A stretch of DNA of 64,000 nt, from assembly GCA_026214975.1 (NCBI GenBank), contig CM047805.1, positions 108,867,845-108,931,844 on the forward strand, in the 5' to 3' direction. Within the stretch, counting starts at the first letter, position 1. Each line of letters opens with the position of its first letter. Positions 22,310 through 34,500 of this stretch are shown one piece after another. Below the pieces are notes generated by a model, which saw only the letters and a program-made list of their open reading frames with translations, was not told the DNA's origin and did not search any database. A program made the position numbers and the translations under genes. The DNA comes from Gentiana macrophylla. Lineage: Eukaryota; Streptophyta; Magnoliopsida; Gentianales; Gentianaceae.

Positions 22310-23902
22310 GTGGTATTTTCAAACCAAAAACTATTCAGTTCAAATACATTCTAGTGTCCTTCCTCGAAGCATTGAAAAACACTGAGTGGAAAGATGCATT
22401 GGTTGCTGAGTTTAATGCCTTACAGAAAATGGAACTTGGGTTCTTGTGCCTCCATATAAGAATCAAAACCTTATGGGAAGCAACTGGGTTTTCAAACATA
22501 AGATGAAGCTTGATGGTACTATACATAAACACAAAGAAATATTAGTTGCTATAGGGCTCCATCAAACTTATGGTGTTGATTTTACGGAAACCTTTAGTCC
22601 AGTGGCTAAAGTTGCCACAGTCAAAATTGTTCTGGCTTTAGTTGTGAATGTGAATTGGCGTATTCATCATGTAGACATAGATAATGCTTTTCTCAATGAT
22701 CCTCTTATGGAATGTGTGTACATGGTTCAACCATAGGGTTTTGTTGATAAAGACAAGCCACGTTATGTCTGTAAATTACAGAAAGCATTATATGGTCTTA
22801 AACAAGCTCCAAGAGCTTGGTTTGCTTCTCGGAGATAATAGTTGTTGAACTGTGGTTTTCATCGATATTACTACTGATTCATCTTTATTCATTCTTAAAA
22901 CTGATTTTCATCTTATGTATATTTGAGTCTATGCACATGACATCTTGGTGACAGGAAATTCTCAGTCATTAATTGACAAGTTTGTTCAAATGATGAACTC
23001 AAATTTTGCATCGAAAGATTTGGGTTCCATCTCTCATTTTCTATGCATGATGGCTCACATAAATTATGATGGTCTTTATCTGACACAGGGACATTATGCT
23101 TCTCAACTGTTGAAGAGACTACAGTTGGATCATCTTAAACCTGGCACCACACCGGTGGTACCAGGTCAACATCTTTTGCCAAATCAGGGAAATCTTATAA
23201 AACATCCAACCATCTACATGAGTGCTATAGGAGGGCTACAATATCTTACAAACACCATGCCTGATATGGCATACTCTGTTAATTACCATACTCAATTTAT
23301 GCAGTGCCCTACTCAGGTGCATTGGCAGGCTCTCAAGAGATTACTGGGTATGTTAAAGGCACCCTACATTATTGTTTACTATTCAATCCTACTGGTTCCC
23401 TGACTATGATTGAGTTTTGTGATGCTTATTAGGCTTGTTACATATCTGATAGGAAGTTTTTTTTGCTAGATATTGTGTTTATTTGGGAGATTCCTTAGTC
23501 TTCTAGAGCTCTAAGAGACATAGTGTTGTTTCCGGATCAAGTGCTGAGTCAGGATATAGATCACTAGCAAACCTCTCCCCTGAGATGTTTTGGATCTAGC
23601 AACTCCTGCAAGAGATGGGGATATATTACTCTACCTTCTGTTCTCATTGCTTGGTGTGATAATTTAAGTGCCAGTTCACTAGCTGAAAATTTTGTCTACC
23701 ATGTTAAAAGAAAGCATATTGAAGTTGACATTCATTGTGTTAGAAATCAAGTCCTCAAAAAGCAGCTGTATGGTCGGCATGTGGCTTCCTCTATGCAGAT
23801 AACAGACTCTCTCACTAAAGCTCTGCATGGACCTCAACTTGCAGCTTTCAGAACCAAACTAAAGGTGGTTGTTGTTCCTACTTTAATTAGTTTGAGGAGG
23901 AA
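22310..23902 (+). pseudogene. Ty1/copia pol relic: RT and RNase H
   Basis: It begins mid-element with EALKNTEWKDALVAEFNAL, then SNWVFKHKMKLDGTIHKHKE, YGVDFTETFSPVAK, a TAG after MVQP, and [20 protein letters not shown]. The catalytic YADD-type box reads YAHDILVT, so the first aspartate is lost. RNase H follows with stops and shifts and ends near TKALHGPQLAAFRTKL. The 5' half is missing and several stops are present, so it is inactive. A purine tract (GAGGAGGAA) leads to an LTR start at 23903. Confidence 0.85.
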
Positions 23903-24100
23903 TGTTAGGAAATAATGTTCTTTGTGATTATTATTTGTGATGATGTCATGACATCTTTCTGTTGTGTGGGCTGTTATTATGTTGGACACTTGGCATCTTT
24001 TAAGACTGCCAAACAACAGTGTGTATGTGTGTATGGTGTAGCTGCATGTGTGCATATCTTGTATTAGTATCTAGTAGCGAATGTTCTGAGGAAGACGAAT
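23903..24100 (+). repeat. Copia 3' LTR start (end not resolved)
   Basis: TGTTAGGAAATAATG follows the purine tract directly after the copia RNase H end. The downstream end of the LTR could not be located, and no 5' partner is in the window. Confidence 0.5.
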
Positions 24101-24528
24101 CTAAGTCTATAGTTCTGGAAATGTTCCTACTTTATTCTTTCTACGTTCGATTTCTAGAATGGGACGTCACGATGTGTCATGACATTTCTCGGGGTTTTTT
24201 ATTATCTAAAATTAACTTTTCTGAGCGGGAATTAAATACGACTAATTAAGTAGTACTGTCATTGTACTTCGTGGTGAGAACTAGGTTTATTGATCCAAAT
24301 CCTTTACATCCTAGGACTACAACATCGATTACATAATATTACATCTCTACAAGTGTGATTTAAAGTTATGTAGTCTCCGTTGCGAAAGAGGGATAAGAAG
24401 TTGAAGTTGTAAGGCCGGGCTATTTTACATGATGAGAAATTTCATAAAAAACATTATAGTTGAAAAATGACGTTTAGAATCAAATAAGAATCATACAAGC
24501 ACATATATGTCGATAATTATTGCTACAA

Positions 24529-24534
24529 TTTATT
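24529..24534 (-). terminator. Poly(A) signal of the UGT gene
   Basis: AATAAA on the minus strand lies about 100 bases after the stop codon, in AT-rich 3' flank. Confidence 0.5.
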
Positions 24535-24630
24535 TTTACATAAACACCATCTCATCTCAACTACCATCTCAACAATGCACAACAATATTGTCAAAGAATT
24601 TGTGGAATGAATAATGAGACTATTCAATAC

Positions 24631-26866
24631 TTATAAGCTATGAGCACCGGAAAGAAGCAGTTGATGAATAAGTTTTTGCAAATTCTTGGTCGAAGAGCCT
24701 TCATTTTTCCTAACTGCCTTCTCTGCCTTCGATTTCCACTCAGCCGCCTCCTTTTTCATCTCTATACCCTTCTTTCCGACCATCAGCTCCCTCACAAGTC
24801 CGGTTACCTCATCCCTCTTCACATCACTATTTATTTCCATTCCGATCCCCCAATGGGTACAACAATACCAGGAATTCGTTTGCTGCTCTGCGAAAAAAGG
24901 CCAACAAATCATCGGAACTCCACTTGATATACTTTCTAACGTGGAATTCCATCCGTTGTGAGTTAAGAATCCCCCAACTGATGGATGATTTAGCACTTGT
25001 TCTTGAGGGCACCACCCCGCCATTTGCCCTCTTTCTTTTGTTTCCTCTAAGAATTCAGTAGGAAGAATGGCAGAATCGCCAGAGACTAGATCGGGTCGAA
25101 TGATCCACAAGAATGTTAGCTTGCTATTCGCAAGTCCCCATGCAAACTCCACAAGTTGCTCTGGTGACATGACTGTTATGCTCCCAAAGTTGACGTAAAC
25201 GACAGAGTTCACCTCCTGTGAATCGAGCCAATCAAGACATTCGGGCTCTTCTTTCCAAAGATTTGATCCAAGAATGCTTAGGCTTTTGTTATCAGTAACT
25301 TGATGTTCAAGTAATTGAAGTGGTCCAACACAATAGATTGATGGAACGACGGAGGAAAGTGCGTTGAGTACATCATGTTCGAGTTCTTCAAATGTATTTA
25401 GAATGACTGCAGAAGCCTTACGAGCTCTATCGGTTTCTTGAATGACGAATTTTATCATGTACTCTTCTGGATTCGTTGTCCTTATAAAGCTCGGAAGATC
25501 CTTCAAGCGAACGTCTTTCATTCCCGGTATCCAATCAACAACTTGATCAAGATATCCATTTGTTAAGTAACTAGCTTCTGCAAATAAATGTTAGGAATGT
25601 TAGAAATCTTAAACCCCTTCGTTTTGTTATCATTTCGTGAATAAATAAAAATTCAAAAAAATATAAAGTAAGGGAAATGTTGTAATCTATGTTTGTTTGA
25701 AATATGTGATGAAAGTTTGTTTTTGATAATGTTATACACAAATTTAAAATTGATCATTGACCTCCTCAGGCAATAAAAGTGAAATAATGATTTGATGAGC
25801 CATTGTTTCTTTTTTTTTTTTTTTTTAATATTAAAGATGAGCCATTGTTTCTAGAAAAGAACTTTAATTTCCTTTTTAAATTTTAATGGCCGAAAACTTA
25901 ATCCAAGACAACCATAAAACTACGGGTAATTCGGTTACAAGAATTTCCTATTAAAATGTATTGTCAGATAGTTGTCACGTATTCAAACAGATAAAGAATC
26001 TTTTTGTTTTTTGTTTTTTGTAATTATATATGCATTCAAACAGAAAATCTTTTCCACGATTCTTGATATGGTATTGGAACCAGATGTCACGAGATCGAAC
26101 CCTGGTTGGAACATAGATTGTGATATATGTGATATATTTTAAAATTATATATTAGTAAAGATATAGTGGTAATTATTGGTAGATGGCGATGTCCTAGATA
26201 TTACTATATATCGTAATATTCTGTATCTTATAATAGTTTAGGGAGACGCAGGAGAATGTTATAAGTTGATAATCCACCAATATGAAGAAGAAAAAAAAAC
26301 AAATAATAATAATAAAATAATAATTTGTTTTCTACAATGAAATTCCATTTACCTTTGAGGGGCGTGATACCCTTTTCTACGAGATTCTTGTACTGAAAAT
26401 ATCCTAATAAGCCACAAGCACTTGTTGTCCAGAAAAGAACTTCAGGAACCCCCAACTCCGCAGCCGCTGCCAGAGTAAAACTCATCACCCCATCTGAAAC
26501 GATGCAAGAAACCGGCGGCACGTTATTATCATTATTATTTAGCTTAGCAAGAAGATCCCTGAAAGGAGCTAAACAATGGCTAGTAGTCGATTCACAAAGC
26601 GATGAAATATCTTGGGTCGCATTAGCATCTGAGGGAGGAAGCCCGTCGGGGATCGTCTTGAACAGGAAGGACGGGAGGCCGTCGAGTGCGTCGGCACCTC
26701 TCGATTTCAGTATACGGTTATGGTTGAATTCAGTGTTTACAAAGGTTATGTGAAATCCATTGTGATGGAGGAGTTTGGCTAGTTTTAGCATGGGGTTTAT
26801 GTGACCTTGAGCTGGGAAAGGTATGCATACTGCATGAGGTTTTTGTAACACTGAAATGGAACCCAT
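24631..26866 (-). CDS. UDP-glycosyltransferase, UGT85-like (family GT1)
   Basis: Two exons, 26866-26353 and 25577-24631, are joined by a 775-bp intron with AAAG|GTAAAT and TTTGCAG|AA borders. They give 486 residues, normal for plant GT1 enzymes, which transfer sugar from UDP-sugars to small molecules in the cytosol. The catalytic pair is His22 ([10 protein letters not shown]) and Asp125 ([10 protein letters not shown]). The 44-residue UDP-sugar box runs from Trp360 ([19 protein letters not shown]) to Gln403 (CWPFFAEQ). It has HNGWNS where most UGT85s have HCGWNS, and Glu-Gln at the end, where Gln is associated with UDP-glucose use. The intron sits after PLK, as in UGT85A genes. No frameshift or stop was seen. 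It is the only clearly functional host gene here. The acceptor substrate cannot be predicted. Confidence 0.92.
25578..26352 (-). other. Intron of the UGT gene
   Basis: It is AT-rich with canonical GT...AG ends on the minus strand. It holds a T-run at about 25808-25828 and a short stretch near 26070-26110 that faintly recalls a tRNA-derived promoter box. No coding sequence was seen. Confidence 0.8.
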
Positions 26867-26960
26867 TTTGGAAGATTAATTACAAGATTTTGGTAGAGTT
26901 TTTTAATTAATGGCTTTGAGGATTGAAGGTATTATGAGTTATAATTGCAAAGCCACCATA

Positions 26961-26976
26961 TGTATATATATATAAG
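26961..26976 (-). promoter_or_regulatory. TATA region of the UGT gene
   Basis: CTTATATATATATACA on the minus strand lies about 95-110 bases upstream of the ATG at 26866. No other strong TATA box was seen nearby. Nothing recognisable lies between here and 27331. Confidence 0.5.
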
Positions 26977-27331
26977 GCGCCGGGAGGATAACGTTCAAAA
27001 AGAAGTCAAAAAAAATCAACTAGATATGTTGAGAGATGTCACCGCCCACCTAAAGCAATTAATTCACGATTCAATATTTTTTATTTTTTTCACCGAGTAA
27101 GCGAAGTCAAAATGTTCTCCGTACATTATTCAACACGTAAGTCCTTCCCATTCCTCCACACACCCAAATTAAAAAAAAAAACCACGCGTAATTACTGTTT
27201 CAGGACAAAAGAAAAACATGTTAAACGCGTAACACTCCATGAAACAACCCAAATTCCTTTACAATTGGACTCTTCAAATTACCCTAGGAAACACGATCGG
27301 ACGTTGTCCAAGAACCTCATATGGGATCAAT

Positions 27332-27769
27332 TGTAACGCCTCCAGACCTCGGGTCTGGCTACGCTAAATTAGTCATAAATGGTCCGGCCAACTCGTTAGA
27401 CTGGCGTCCTCGTTTGGTCTAAAGGGCCAACCCGAGTTGACAAGGTATTTATGTCTCACACTTGTATGGGGATGGGCATGATATTACTTTACCGATGTGT
27501 GATTTTACAAAAAGTCTATATATGGTTTTCCTTTGAAGTTTGGCAAAGTTTGAAGTATGGATATGGTTTGGGAGTGCTAAAGAGGGCCTTGTTGAAGTTA
27601 TTAAAGTTAATAGCTAGTTCCTTGAAGGTAAGGTGGATGTATAGGTTAAGATGACCTTCGTATAAGTATGGATATTTTTGTAAGGGTGAACAAATGGATG
27701 AAGAACCCAGATGAATACTGCTTGTTAATTAGTGGATTGACATATGACAGTTTGGGACAAAGTGTTACA
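27332..27769 (+). repeat. Chromovirus-type 5' LTR (remnant)
   Basis: It begins TGTAACGCC and ends GTGTTACA, the termini typical of plant chromovirus LTRs. It is followed by GGCGGAGCCTAAGTTGCT, a decayed form of the initiator-tRNA-type site (TGGTATCAGAGCCTA). Only 122 bp of interior remain before element B. Confidence 0.6.
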
Positions 27770-27891
27770 GGCGGAGCCTAAGTTGCTTGGACCGGAGGGT
27801 TGGTTATAAGGTGGACGATCGACTTGTGCGAATAAGCTAGAGAGGTACTTAAGTTGAGTTAGAAGACAAATAGTGTTGGACGCATCGAAGT

Positions 27892-28451
27892 TGACGATAC
27901 AGGGTTTCACTCCCTCCACGTGTCGTCTATCGGTTGGTCATCACATTATGAAATAGCTCCAAGGCATGAGAATCGACATCGGTATTCGACATAATGATCA
28001 TCGACCATTGAGCAGTGTGAGACGATGAGTCCGTCAGGACAGAGTCCACACCAGCTAGCAGTGTAGGACAATGAGTATAGAGTCGATCACCGCAGGTCGG
28101 CAGATCGACTCGAGGACAGAGTCCGCACCAGCTGTCCAGGCCCATTAATAGCGATAGCTTGGGCAAGGGTCAAGGCCCATTTAAGGGTAAAGGTGGCAAT
28201 AACATAAGCCGACTTAACCTTAGGGTTTAGGCAAGTGTTGTCATTATAAATACCCCAATCCAGGAACTACGTAAGGCTTGATTCCTGGAATATAACAGGA
28301 TACGTAGGCAATCTAAGATAGAATCTTAGACTCAGCCGCAAACATAAAAATCCTCCACCTCGTTCCTTTTTTGGCATTAGGGTTTTGTGTGTTCATCACT
28401 AGATTCATATTAGGGCCCGGATAATTAAGGTGACAGAATTTGTCATCGTCA
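27892..28451 (+). repeat. Element B 5' LTR with TATA box
   Basis: It is 560 bp. TATAAATA at 28245-28252 lies about 200 bases from the 3' end and is the likely promoter. It matches the 3' LTR except for about ten substitutions and a 20-bp net deletion there that removes this TATA box. Confidence 0.92.
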
Positions 28452-28452
28452 T

Positions 28453-28469
28453 TGGCGCTAGAAGGAGGG
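28453..28469 (+). other. Element B primer-binding site
   Basis: TGGCGCTAGAAGGAGGG starts one base after the LTR end. The TGGCGC start is common in Tat-lineage elements. The exact tRNA was not determined. Confidence 0.75.
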
Positions 28470-28499
28470 CCTTCTATTGATTGAGTACGCAAGAACACG

Positions 28500-30022
28500 A
28501 TGCCTCCCAGAAAAGCTGCATCCAAAGCTGCCGATCAAAGCTCACAGGTTAATGAGCCAATCGATCCTGATATGCAAGGAGAAAAAGATCCAGCCTTGGA
28601 TCTCGTTCAGCACGATCCTCAGCAGAAACAAGGAGAAAAAGATCCAGCTTTAGACCCTATCCAGGAAACCCACCAACCAGAGAAGCAAGCTCTTGCTCCA
28701 GAGTATCGGGCGCTTGTGGATCAGTTGGCAAGGGCGGATTTGGAGGTAATGTCCAGGATTATAGCAGAGGCAGTTACGGCGCAAAGGCAAGCAGCCGCTG
28801 CCTAGAAAGAGGCCACGGCAGAAGGCAGCCGGAAAGATATAATGGACAAGCCTAAACAGACTCCTGGAGACGAAGTAAGCGAATCATCTAGCTCGGTAGA
28901 AAGGAAGAGACGCGAGATCCACCAAAAACACCAGAGAGAGGATGATGATAGCGCCAGGGAGGAGTTGAATGCAATTTTGGGAAAGAACCAGGTTTCGTTA
29001 TGGCTCGAGTCTCCCTTCACGAAGGAGATCGAGAGCTTTCCTAAACCTAAGGGGTTTAAGATACCGAAGATAGAGCCTTATGATGGCACCACCGACCCGG
29101 AGGACCATCTCCACAGATATCTATCTCAGATGAGGTTGGATGGAGCCCCCGATGAGATGCGATGTCGGGCGTTCGAGACGCTACTCGTAGGTCGAGCAAG
29201 AGAATGGTTTACGAAGCTACGACCAGGGTCGATCTCCAGTTTTGCCATACTCGGTCGAAAATTCCGAGATGCGTTCATAGTGAACAAGAAGTTTCATCTA
29301 AGCGCCACGCACCTCATGAACGTGAGGCAGCAAAAAGATGAAGCGGTTATGGAGAATCTGAAGAGGTTTAATCTCGAGGCCATGCAGGTCCAGGATGCAG
29401 ATGACCGACTCCTGATCACGTCGTTCGTGGGGGGCTGCGTAATTCTAAGTTATACATGAAATTAAGCAGAGACGTCCCCCACACCATGGACGAGTGTGTC
29501 AATGTGGTGCATAGATTCTGTCAAGGGGAAGAGGCAGTGCGAAGGCACACCCAATCCGATTGGATGGAGTCCAAGAAAGACACCCGAGGTCCGAACAGGA
29601 ATCAGTCCAAGAGGCAGGATGTCGAGAGCAAGCCATCAGTTTGGGACCGTATCGACACATCCACCTCAGACCGTGGGGGCAAGAAGGGACCCACACGTGA
29701 TAAGGACTTTATTCCGCTTAATCGATCTCGATCTGAGGTGTTGTCGATTATGCTTTCGAAGAACTTGGCGAGGAAACCGCCGCCGTTGAAGAAACCTCGA
29801 GAAAAGAGGAACGCAAACAAGTACTGCGACTTTCACGAAGACATAGGTCATACAACAGAAGATTGTATCGACCTGAAGAAAGATATTGACGTCTGCATCC
29901 AGGAAGGGAAGCTAGACGAAGTTGTTGACAGATCTCGGTATGATGGGCCCAGGGGGCGTGGAGAATTCAAAAGGAAAAACTCTGATCAAGATAGGAATCG
30001 AGGCCGAGATGCCCAGAGGTGA
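28500..30022 (+). pseudogene. Element B gag
   Basis: The ATG at 28500 opens a frame (MPPRKAASKAADQSS) with a duplicated QGEKDPALD segment and an in-frame TAG at 28803-28805, plausibly from CAG. The capsid-like Retrotrans_gag domain follows: IPKIEPYDGTTDPEDHLHRY, CRAFETLLVGRAREWFTKL, LMNVRQQKDEAVMENLKRF. A frameshift near 29440 leads to a basic tail with the knuckle KYCDFHEDIGHTTEDCIDLK. The copy is broken by one stop and at least one shift. Confidence 0.88.
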
Positions 30023-30878
30023 AGGGATCGATCACCCTAGAGGAATCGATCTCCAGGTCGTGATGGAAATAACAGAGACAACTTTGGCCGAGATAGATAT
30101 GAGGATAACCGGCCAGTCAATTATGTTAACACGATCTTCGGGCCTGGAGAGTGCAACAAAGACCAAGACGATCAGGAGCCAGCTGGTAGCTCGAGAGAGC
30201 GCAAGCAGCTCAGATTCACGACGGAAGTCGGATACGGCCCCCGCGATGATATCCCCAAGTCTAGGAGTCATAGCGAAGGGTTAGTTATCGAGGTAGTAAT
30301 CAGTCGAGCCCGTGTATCGAGAGTCTGTATCGATAACGGGAGTGCAGTGAACATCTTATATCACTCGGCGTTTCAAGCAATGAAATTGAAAGAGAAAGAC
30401 TTGGCTCCTATAGCATCCCCCCTGTTCGGATTCACAGGGCAAGCAGTCCACCCCATGGGCTCGATAAAGTTACTCACGACAGTTGGGGACGGCGAGAAAA
30501 GAAGGACACTTGAATTAAGTTATGTGGTGGTCAAGGCTCCCTCAGCATATAATGTTATCCTGGGACGACCAGCGCTTTTCGATCTTCGAGCTATAATTTC
30601 GACGTTCCATAATAGCATGAAATTTCCTACCAGGAACGGTTCCCACGAAGTGAAAGGAGATGTTGAAGTCGCTCGGAGTTGTAACTCTGTTGGTCATGAA
30701 CGGGAAGATGGCGGTTCAACAAGTCTTAGTCGAGGAACTGATTCCAGAGGAAGAAGAGGAGAAGAGTTGGGTTTCTAGTGATGCAGTTGAAAACGTCCGA
30801 CTCTGGGAAGGAGAGGACGATCAATGTGTGCAGGTCGGGATGTGGATCCCCGAGAAAGAAAAGTAGCTGCTGATCGGG
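30023..30878 (+). pseudogene. Element B protease region
   Basis: The active-site box reads CIDNGSAVNILY (about 30325-30360). It is followed by LFGFTGQAVHPMGSI and YNVILGRPALFDLRA, as in Tat proteases. The reading frame changes at least twice across the segment. Confidence 0.85.
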
Positions 30879-32870
30879 TTGTTAATCGAGTTCAGGGACA
30901 TCTTTGCCTGGAAGGCCACTGACATGCAGGGACTATCTACCGACATCGCGGTTCATAAACTTGAGATTGACCAGGCTAAAAAGCCAGTCAAACAGAAGAA
31001 GAGAAATTTTGCGTCAGATCGACTTGAAGCTATCGAGTTGGAAGTCGGCAAGCTATTAGCAGCCCAGATAGTGAGAGAGGTATTCTACCCAGAGTGGCTA
31101 GCTAACCCGGTATTAGTCAATAAGCCCGACGGCAGTTGGCGCATGTGTGTGGACTTCACAGACTTAAACAAAGCATGCCCAAAAGACTCGTACCCGCTGC
31201 CCAAAATCGACAGGTTAGTAGATTCAACCATTGATTTTGAAGTTTTTGGGTTTTTAGATGCATATAAAGGATACCATCAGATTCTAATGGATCCTCGAGA
31301 CGCGGAGAAAACAGCTTTTATTACTGAATTTGGCACCTTCTGCTATGTGACCATGCCATTCGGATTAAAGAATGCTGGGGCAACATACCAGAGGGCAGTC
31401 AATAAAGTCTTTGCAAAGCAAATCGGTAGGTGTATGGAGGTGTATGTAGACGACCTGCTTATCAAGAGTCGATCTATCAGACAATACCTAGCCGATGCTC
31501 GAGAGGTTTTTGAAGTGTTGAGAGAGACGCAGATGAGATTAAACCCGAAGAAGTGCACTTTTGGAGTCAGGTCGGGTAAGTTCTTGGGTTACATGATTTT
31601 GAAGGATGGGATTCGAGCGAACCTGGATAAAATTGATATATTGAAGAATATGCCCGCACCATGAAATATCAAGGAAGTACAAAGGCTCACGAGTCGAATG
31701 GCGGCTCTCAACAGATTCCTATCGAGATCCGCACAGCGTGCGCTACCATTTTTCAAGATACTCCGCAAGGCCAGTCCATTTCATTGGGATAATGAATGTC
31801 AGACAGCCTTTGAGGAATTGAAGGATTATTTATCAGAGTTACCTACCCTAACTTCACCTCGAGACGGGGAAAGGTTATTAGTTTATTTGGCAGTATGCGA
31901 GGAGGCAGTGAGTGCGGTCCTAGTTCGAGAAGGGGTACATGGCCAAGTGCCAATCTACTTTGTCAGCAAAGCACTACATGGCCCCGAGGTCCGGTACTCA
32001 CCAGCCGAGAAACTAGCATTGTGTCTTGTTCATGCCTCGAGGAAGTTGAGGCCCTATTTTCAAGCTCATCCCATTGTGGTAGTCACTGACCAGCCACTAA
32101 AGCAGATTTTAGCAAAACCCGACACCTCAGGTCGATTGGCAAAATGGGTGATAGAAATGGCCCAGTACGACATCGAGTTCGTACCTCGAACTGCGATTAA
32201 AGCACAGGCCTTGGCGGATTTTTTAGCCGAAGGGATCTCCATCCAGCTCGACCAAGAAAAGAAAAGTCCAGTGGAAAAATGGACTCTCCAAGTCGATGGA
32301 GCGTCGAGCAAGGAAGGGGCAGGAGCAGGACTCCTTCTGGTAAGCCCAAAAGGCGAGGAATTCTCATACGCCCTTCGGTTCGATTTTAAGGCAACGAACA
32401 ACGAGGCTGAATACGAAGCCATGATAACTGGTCTGAAGCTCGCTCTGAAACTGGGTGTCGAGAATTTGTTGGTATATAGCGACTCGCAATTGGTGGTCAA
32501 TCATGTAAAAGGGGAGTATGAGGCTAAGGAAGAAACTATGAAGAATTACTTAGCAGTTGTCCAAAACCTCGTACCAAAATTCAAGACAGTTCAATTCGAA
32601 CAGGTTCCTCGAAGTCAGAACAAAAGAGCCGATGCGCTCTCTAAGCTCGCATCAAATTTCATGTCAAGTAAGAAGGTTCTAGTCGAGTTATTGACCGATA
32701 GGAGTTATATCGAGACGGAGGCCCAGCCGATTACTCAGCAGGCCACGTGGATGGACTCGATCGCTCTTTACCTCAAAGACGGAATACTGCCATCAGACAA
32801 AGTGCAATCCAGGAAAGTTCGACTCCAAGCCGCTCGATACGCATTCTTCGACGACATTCTTTATCGATAA
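30879..32870 (+). pseudogene. Element B pol: RT, RNase H and archaeal-type RNase H
   Basis: RT shows WRMCVDFTDLNKACPKD, FLDAYKGYHQILMDP, MPFGLKNAGATYQRAVNKVF, the intact catalytic box VYVDDLLIKS, and LNPKKCTFGVRSGKFLGYM. A TGA at 31662-31664 stands where family members have an Arg before NIKEVQRL. RNase H (LAVCEEAVSAVLVREG, YFVSKALHGPEVRYSPAEK) and the second, archaeal-type RNase H (WTLQVDGASSKEGAGAGLLL, NNEAEYEAMITGLKLAL, SDSQLVVNHVKGEYE) follow in frame. The frame ends at a stop at 32868-32870. Apart from these lesions the domains are well conserved. Confidence 0.92.
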
Positions 32871-33979
32871 TCCTTCGTAAACCCTGGTTGAGGTGTGTTT
32901 CCGAGATGGAAGGCGAGTATCTCTTAGAGGAGATTCACAGAGGAGCCTGTGGGAATCACTGTGGGGCCAGAATGTTGGCTCAAAAGTGCAAGTTAGCTGG
33001 GTATTTCTGGCCGTCGATGCAGTGAGATGCGAATAACCTAGTCCAAAAATGCAACGCTTGTCAGATTCATGATAATATTTCTCATCAACAAGCGCAAGAC
33101 ATGAACGTCATCTCGTCAGCATGGCCATTCGATCAGTGGGGAGTCGATATTGTTGGGCCTATTCTTCGAGCCCTGGGGAATCTGAAATATGTAGTCGTTG
33201 CTGTGGACTACTTTACAAAATGGGTGGAAGCCAAGGCTTTGCCCGATATCCGAGCTGCCACCATCAAAAAAAATTTGTGGGTCGACATTCTATGCAGGTA
33301 CGGAATTCTGAAGGCTCTGATCTCGGATAACGGTACCCAGTTCGAAGATCGGAAAGTAAGAGAATGGTGCAGTGAATATCACATCGACCAAAGATTCACC
33401 TCGGTGGCTCACCCACAGGCAAACGGTCAAGTTGAACAGACTAATCGACAGATCAAGCTGGGGCTAAAGAAGAGACTAGAGGCAGAAGGTCGAGATTGGG
33501 CAATTCAACTTCCGAGCATCCTATGGTCGTACAGGACAGCTCCTAACTCATCGACAGGGGAAACCCCTTTTTCTTTAGTGTATGGGTGTGAAGCGGTGAT
33601 ACCCGCCGAGATCGGAGTTCCCTCCCCTCGAGTTCTGGCCTACAATATTGAGACAAATGATCCCGAACTCCGACAGGAAAGGGATAATGTCGAGGAACGA
33701 AGAGAGATAGCCTCAGCCAGAATGGCAAGGTATAAGCAGAAAATCTCTCAGTATTACAACTCGAGGGTAAGGCACAGATACTTCAAAGTCGGCGATCTGG
33801 TTCTAAGAAAAAATGAAGCAAGTCGACAAGAGGCAGCCGCAAAGTTGACCCCGAATTGGGAAGGCCCATATCAGATTTTGAAGGTTCATCCCAAAGGGTC
33901 TTATCAACTTGGGCGAGCAGATGGAACCACGGTTCCTCGACATTGGCACGCCAACAATCTGAGGAAGTATTATGTTTGA
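32871..33979 (+). pseudogene. Element B integrase
   Basis: A frame change near 32870 enters the HHCC finger (EIHRGACGNH...CNACQIH), broken by a TGA at 33023-33025 where an Arg codon is expected. The core from about 33101 has the DDE residues in WGVDIVGPI, ISDNGTQFED and NGQVEQTNRQ. The C-terminal part (FKVGDLVLRK, LTPNWEGPYQI, WHANNLRKYYV) is complete. The last 293 codons are uninterrupted. Confidence 0.92.
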
Positions 33980-34179
33980 GATAAGCTTTACTTTGATGAA
34001 CTTGTTTACCTTTCAGTTTTAAATCCTGTAATAAGTCCATGAGACAATTTTCTGAGTATTCTAATGAACTTGTGTTTTCTCGAGATGTTTTCTGTGTTTG
34101 TTAGGATTTATAGCCAAAACAATACAAGTCCAATGTGATATAAAAGTTAAAGGCAAAACCCTCGACATTGGGTAGAGAA

Positions 34180-34500
34180 ATCCGCAGGTCGGACATCTCA
34201 GTAAAAGCCAAAAGCAAAGTTAGCCCAAAGGGCAACAACTGCAAAGGCATAGAGACGGTTCGCATGGTCGGGCCAAATGTCCAAGTCGAAAGCCAAACGA
34301 GCCTAAGATGCGAAAAAGGCCAAGACAAAGGACGGTTCGCATAGTCGGGCCACCTGTCCAAGTCGAAAGTCGAACGAGCCCAGGGGGCAAAAAAGACCTA
34401 GACAAAGGACGGTTCGCATAGTCGGGCCACCTGTCTCAATCGAGAGCTAAACAAGCCCGAAGGGCGAAAAAGGCCAAGGTCAGGGACAGTTCGCATAGTC
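34180..34500. repeat. About 77-bp tandem array in element B
   Basis: The phrase GACGGTTCGCATAGTCGGGC recurs at 34253, 34331 and 34408 with a variant at 34485, giving periods of 78, 77 and 77 bp. It is interleaved with GTCCAAGTCGAAAG-type and AAAAAGGCCAAG-type text. It lies between the integrase end and the 3' end of the antisense gene, the same location as the 80-bp array at 571-1222. Confidence 0.85.

Noticed and set aside
26061..26150. tRNA-derived SINE in the UGT intron
   Set aside because: GAGATCGAACCCTGG resembles a B box, but no clear A box, poly(A) tail or target duplication was found.
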